Program-made: the position numbers and the translations under genes
Notes under the pieces: model-generated
The model's input: only the letters and a program-made list of their open reading frames with translations
Databases searched by the model: none
Told to the model about the DNA's origin: nothing
Part shown: positions 61,053 to 64,000 of the stretch, in pieces
Numbering within the stretch: position 1 is the first letter of the stretch
Layout of the letters: each line of letters begins with the position of its first letter
NCBI GenBank assembly: GCA_964576715.1
Contig: CAZNWE010000011.1
Coordinates: forward strand, 1 to 64,000
Direction of reading: 5' to 3'
Length of the DNA stretch: 64,000 bases
Source of the DNA: SLRI01 sp964576715
GTDB lineage: Bacteria > Pseudomonadota > Alphaproteobacteria > Geminicoccales > Geminicoccaceae

Positions 61053-62341
61053 CGGAGCAGTGCTGGGATCGTCATCGAGATCGCCGGGATGTAGGTCACC
61101 AGCATCAGGACGATGAACATGGTGAGCCAGAACGGCCAGAGCTGGCGGGCGACGTGGTCGACCGAGACCTTGCCGATGGCACAGCCGACGAACAGCGTCG
61201 TGCCGACCGGCGGGGTGACCAGGCCGATGCCGAGGTTGAGCATCATGATGATGCCGAAATGCACAGGGTCGACGCCGAGCGAGATCATCACCGGCAACAG
61301 GATCGGCGTGCAGATCAGGATCAGCGGCGCCATGTCCATGAACATGCCGAGCACCAGCAGCATCAGGTTGACGAGCAGCATGATGACCAGCTTGTTCTCG
61401 GAGACGGTGAGGAAGAACGCCGTCACCTTGGCCGGGATCTGCATTAGCGTCATCAGGTAGGCGAAGGCCGAGGCGAAGGCGATCAGCACCATCACCATGG
61501 CGACGGTCTTGACCACGCCGACCAGCATCGCCGGGATGGCGCGGAAGTGCAGCTCGCGATAGACGAAGGCGGCGACGACGAAGGCGTAGATGACGGCGAT
61601 CGAGGCCGATTCGGTGGCGGTGAAGATGCCGCCGATCACCCCGCCGACGATGATGATCACGGTAAAGAGGCCGAAGAGGGCGCCGCCCGCGGTCTTCACC
61701 GCCTCCTTCAGCGGCACGAGCTCGCCCCTCGGATAGCCGCGCCGGGTGGCGAGGATGAAGGTCAGCACCATCAGCGCCAGGCCGACCATGATGCCCGGGA
61801 TGATGCCGGCCATGAAGAGCTGGGCGATCGAGACCGAGCCGCCGGCCGCGTAGGCGTAGATGATGGCGTTGTGCGAGGGCGGGATGATGATGCCCTGGGT
61901 CGAGCTGGTGATCGTCACGTTGACCGAGAAGGCGTCGTCGTAGCCCTGGCGCTTCATCATTGGGATCATGATCGAGCCGATCGAGCTCGTGTCGGCGACC
62001 GAGCTGCCGGAGATGCCGCCGAAGAACATGGATGAGAGGATGTTCACCATGGCGAGGCCGCCACGGATGAAGCCGACGAAGATATTGGCGAAATTGACCA
62101 GGCGGATGGCGATGCCACCCTGCGCCATGATCGCCCCGGCGAGCACGAAGAACGGGATCGCCAGGAGCGAGAAGCTGTTGATGCCTCTTACCGCCTGCAG
62201 CATCACCGCCTCGGGCGGCAGGCCGATATAGAGCACGGTGACCAGCGCCGAGAGGCCGAGCGCATAGGCCACTGGCACATTGATCAGGATGAGCAGGAAG
62301 AGTCCGCCGATCAAGAGCACCGGGGCGAAGGGCCCGCCCAT
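61049..62341 (-). CDS. dctM: TRAP transporter large permease DctM
   Basis: This 430-residue inner-membrane subunit of a TRAP transporter uses an ion gradient to import organic acids or related solutes. The N-terminal GGLFLLILINVPVAYALGLSA and the family core FVLAGAIMAQGGIA, FGGISGSSVADTSSIGSIMIP and HFGIIMMLNLGIGLVTPPVG are all present. It is complete and starts directly where dctQ ends (ATG 62341). Confidence 0.95.
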   Translation of the reverse strand: MGGPFAPVLLIGGLFLLILINVPVAYALGLSALVTVLYIGLPPEAVMLQAVRGINSFSLLAIPFFVLAGAIMAQGGIAIRLVNFANIFVGFIRGGLAMVNILSSMFFGGISGSSVADTSSIGSIMIPMMKRQGYDDAFSVNVTITSSTQGIIIPPSHNAIIYAYAAGGSVSIAQLFMAGIIPGIMVGLALMVLTFILATRRGYPRGELVPLKEAVKTAGGALFGLFTVIIIVGGVIGGIFTATESASIAVIYAFVVAAFVYRELHFRAIPAMLVGVVKTVAMVMVLIAFASAFAYLMTLMQIPAKVTAFFLTVSENKLVIMLLVNLMLLVLGMFMDMAPLILICTPILLPVMISLGVDPVHFGIIMMLNLGIGLVTPPVGTTLFVGCAIGKVSVDHVARQLWPFWLTMFIVLMLVTYIPAISMTIPALLR

Positions 62342-62916
62342 CAGACGTGCTCCTCGAGACCGGCGCGGGGGCCGTAGACCAGCCGCTCGACGACGAAGAG
62401 GAGGGTGACGAGGCCGGAGAGCGGCAGGCCCAGATAGACCGTGCCGACACGGATCTGCTGGAACTCCGGGTAGAGCTGGAACCAGGTCGTGCTGACCAGC
62501 TTGGTGCCGTACCAGATCATCGCCAGCGCCAATACCCCGACCAGGACATCGACCAGCCGGTCGGCGCCGCGTTGCGCGCTGCCCTCGGGCAGCAGCCTGG
62601 CCAGCACGTCGATGCTGATATGCGCACTCGCCCGATAGCAGGCGGCAGCGCCGAACAGCGTCATCTGGATGACCAGCATGATCGAGACCGGCTCGGCCCA
62701 GAACGAGCCCTGGTTGAGGACGTAGCGGGTGTACACTCCCCAGGCCACGAACAGCGAGATCAGCACCAGGATGGCCGCCGAGACGCCGATGCAGGCCTGG
62801 TACAGCCGATCCATGACGCGAACATAGGCTGGCATCGGCGCTGGCTCTGCCGGCAGGGGATCAGTGAGCGGCACGGCGACGGACGAGGCGGCCATTGCGG
62901 CCACCCCGTCGATCAC
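62341..62916 (-). CDS. dctQ: TRAP transporter small permease DctQ
   Basis: This 191-residue protein has four membrane segments and the DctQ hallmarks VYTRYVLNQGSFWAEPVSIML and GAAACYRASAHISIDVLARLLP. GTG 62916 is used; ATG 62895 is possible, since the first 30 residues are not conserved. Its stop touches the dctM start by one base. The order dctP-dctQ-dctM forms one operon. Confidence 0.93.
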   Translation of the reverse strand: MIDGVAAMAASSVAVPLTDPLPAEPAPMPAYVRVMDRLYQACIGVSAAILVLISLFVAWGVYTRYVLNQGSFWAEPVSIMLVIQMTLFGAAACYRASAHISIDVLARLLPEGSAQRGADRLVDVLVGVLALAMIWYGTKLVSTTWFQLYPEFQQIRVGTVYLGLPLSGLVTLLFVVERLVYGPRAGLEEHV

Positions 62917-62940
62917 TCGGGCAAACAGGCGCGAACGGCG

Positions 62941-63930
62941 CTATTCGACCGCCTCGATGCGCGCCAGGAGCTCGGCGTACTGGGCGCCGAACTTCTCGCG
63001 GACCGCAGCCGTGGCCTCGATGAAGGCCGCCTTGTCGACATCGTCGTTGATCTGCACGCCGAGCTCGGTGAGCTCCGCCATGGCCTTGGCCTCCATCGCC
63101 TCCCAGAGCTCACGCTCCTTCTCGGTCGCCAGCACCGAGGCCTCGCGGATCAGGTTCTGGTGTTCCTCGGAAAGCGTGTCCCAGATGCGCTTGGAGAAGA
63201 CGAAGATCTCCGGAACGATCAGGTGCTCGGTCAGCGAGTAGTAGCCGGCCTGCTCGTAGTGCTTCTGGGTCGAGTAGGAGGGCGGGTTGTTCTCGGCCCC
63301 GTCGACCACCCCGGTCTGCATCGCCGTGTAGAGCTCGTTGAAGGCGATGGGGATGCCGGAGCCGCCCATCTCGGTCATCATGTCGATGAAGATCGGGTTC
63401 TGCATCACCCGGATCTTCAGCCCCTCGAGATCCTCAGGGGTGCGGATCGGCCGCTCCTTGTTGTAGAAGCTGCGCGCCCCGGCATCCATGAAGCCGAGGC
63501 CGATCAGCTCGCCGGCCTCGAGCCTGGCGAGGAGCTCCTGGCCGATCTCGCCGTCGACCACGTTGCGCATGTGGTCGATCGAGCGGAACACGTAGGGCAG
63601 GTTGAAGGCGTTGAAGTCGTCGACGATGGGCCCGACCACGCCGACCGAGACGCGGGTCATCTCCAGCGCACCGAGCTGCACCTGCTCCAGGGCCTCCTTC
63701 TCGCCGCCGAGCTGCATCGAGTGGTAGATGTTGATGGTGAGCTCGCCGTCGCTCCGCTCCTCCAGCCACTCGCCCATGAACTGGATGGCATCGGTCGTCG
63801 GATAGCCCATCGCATGGACGTCGGACGACTTGATCTCGAGCGCCGCGGCGCCGCTCGTCGCGGCGATGCCGACCGCCAGGACAGTGCCGAGCGCCAAGCC
63901 GGCAGTCGTGCTGTTCAGTGCCAATCGCAT
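62941..63930 (-). CDS. dctP: TRAP transporter substrate-binding protein DctP
   Basis: This 329-residue periplasmic binding protein has a signal peptide (cleavage near GAAALE) and the DctP fold: SMQLGGEKEALEQVQLGALEM, LEGLKIRVMQNPIF with the carboxylate-binding arginine, and NELYTAMQTGVVDGAENNP. Typical ligands are C4-dicarboxylates, sugar acids or 2-oxoacids; the true one cannot be read. GGGAGG lies before ATG 63930. It is first in the operon and 24 bases from dctQ. Confidence 0.95.
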   Translation of the reverse strand: MRLALNSTTAGLALGTVLAVGIAATSGAAALEIKSSDVHAMGYPTTDAIQFMGEWLEERSDGELTINIYHSMQLGGEKEALEQVQLGALEMTRVSVGVVGPIVDDFNAFNLPYVFRSIDHMRNVVDGEIGQELLARLEAGELIGLGFMDAGARSFYNKERPIRTPEDLEGLKIRVMQNPIFIDMMTEMGGSGIPIAFNELYTAMQTGVVDGAENNPPSYSTQKHYEQAGYYSLTEHLIVPEIFVFSKRIWDTLSEEHQNLIREASVLATEKERELWEAMEAKAMAELTELGVQINDDVDKAAFIEATAAVREKFGAQYAELLARIEAVE

Positions 63931-64000
63931 GACCGGCCTCCCTGTTGTTCGTTGTCGCGGACGCAGCCTCGCGCCCATTCGGGTTCTGCCCGTTGCGACG

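Overview
The window reads as a high-GC alphaproteobacterial chromosome, probably from the Rhodospirillales/Geminicoccales side of the class. Support comes from several gene sets typical of alphaproteobacteria (plsY-dprA-topA-rnr, bamD-recN-ligA, radA-cvpA-purF) and from a SAM-II riboswitch in front of metA. No rRNA, CRISPR array, IS element or complete tRNA was found. A run of 10 N at 580-589 marks a scaffold gap. The short contig left of it is less GC-rich and has no gene I can support.

Layout: 862-4410 (minus) is an aromatic amino-acid operon (P-protein-like chorismate mutase, hisC, tyrA) ending in a ChaC-type cyclotransferase. 4488-9327 holds riboswitch-controlled metA, two methyltransferases, gloB, a second ChaC and plsY. 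9367-17860 is dprA, topA, rnr, an MFS permease, a sulfotransferase and an orphan ccoS. 17864-25253 (minus) has a small membrane protein, ligA, recN, bamD, a ParA-like ATPase and a CYTH-CHAD protein. 25460-30905 carries a universal stress protein, a GST, an L,D-transpeptidase, small envelope proteins and an XRE regulator. 31054-36837 (minus) is MAPEG, SDR, purF, cvpA, radA and a radical-SAM protein. 37039-45947 holds an acyltransferase, an S9 peptidase, a frameshifted Ca2+/cation exchanger, a methyltransferase, an EF-hand protein, a SIMPL protein and a flavoprotein disulfide reductase.

The most interesting segment is 46107-50632. A BMP-family (purine/nucleoside-type) binding protein is followed by a tiny coupled ORF, a Rieske-type oxygenase that has lost its Rieske domain, a reductase that carries a Rieske domain at its N-terminus, and a GST-like protein. 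This is the arrangement of NdmC-NdmD-NdmE, the 7-methylxanthine N7-demethylase complex of caffeine-degrading Pseudomonas. Here it stands without ndmA/ndmB in view. It looks like a chromosomal methylated-purine (or related heterocycle) oxidation unit in which the electron-transfer domain is supplied in trans.

From 50657 to 64000 come a Phd/VapC-type toxin-antitoxin pair with a broken toxin and a clear palindromic operator, PPK2, an MBL-fold hydrolase, an HxlR-controlled detoxification operon (GST, NTF2-like, tautomerase, nitronate-monooxygenase-like), a Gfo/Idh/MocA oxidoreductase, a yqaA remnant, a PhoD-type phosphatase, a secreted Ser-rich protein and a complete TRAP transporter. Two genes (the exchanger and the VapC toxin) are each broken by what looks like one missing G in a short G run. 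That could be real decay or a consensus error of the assembly.
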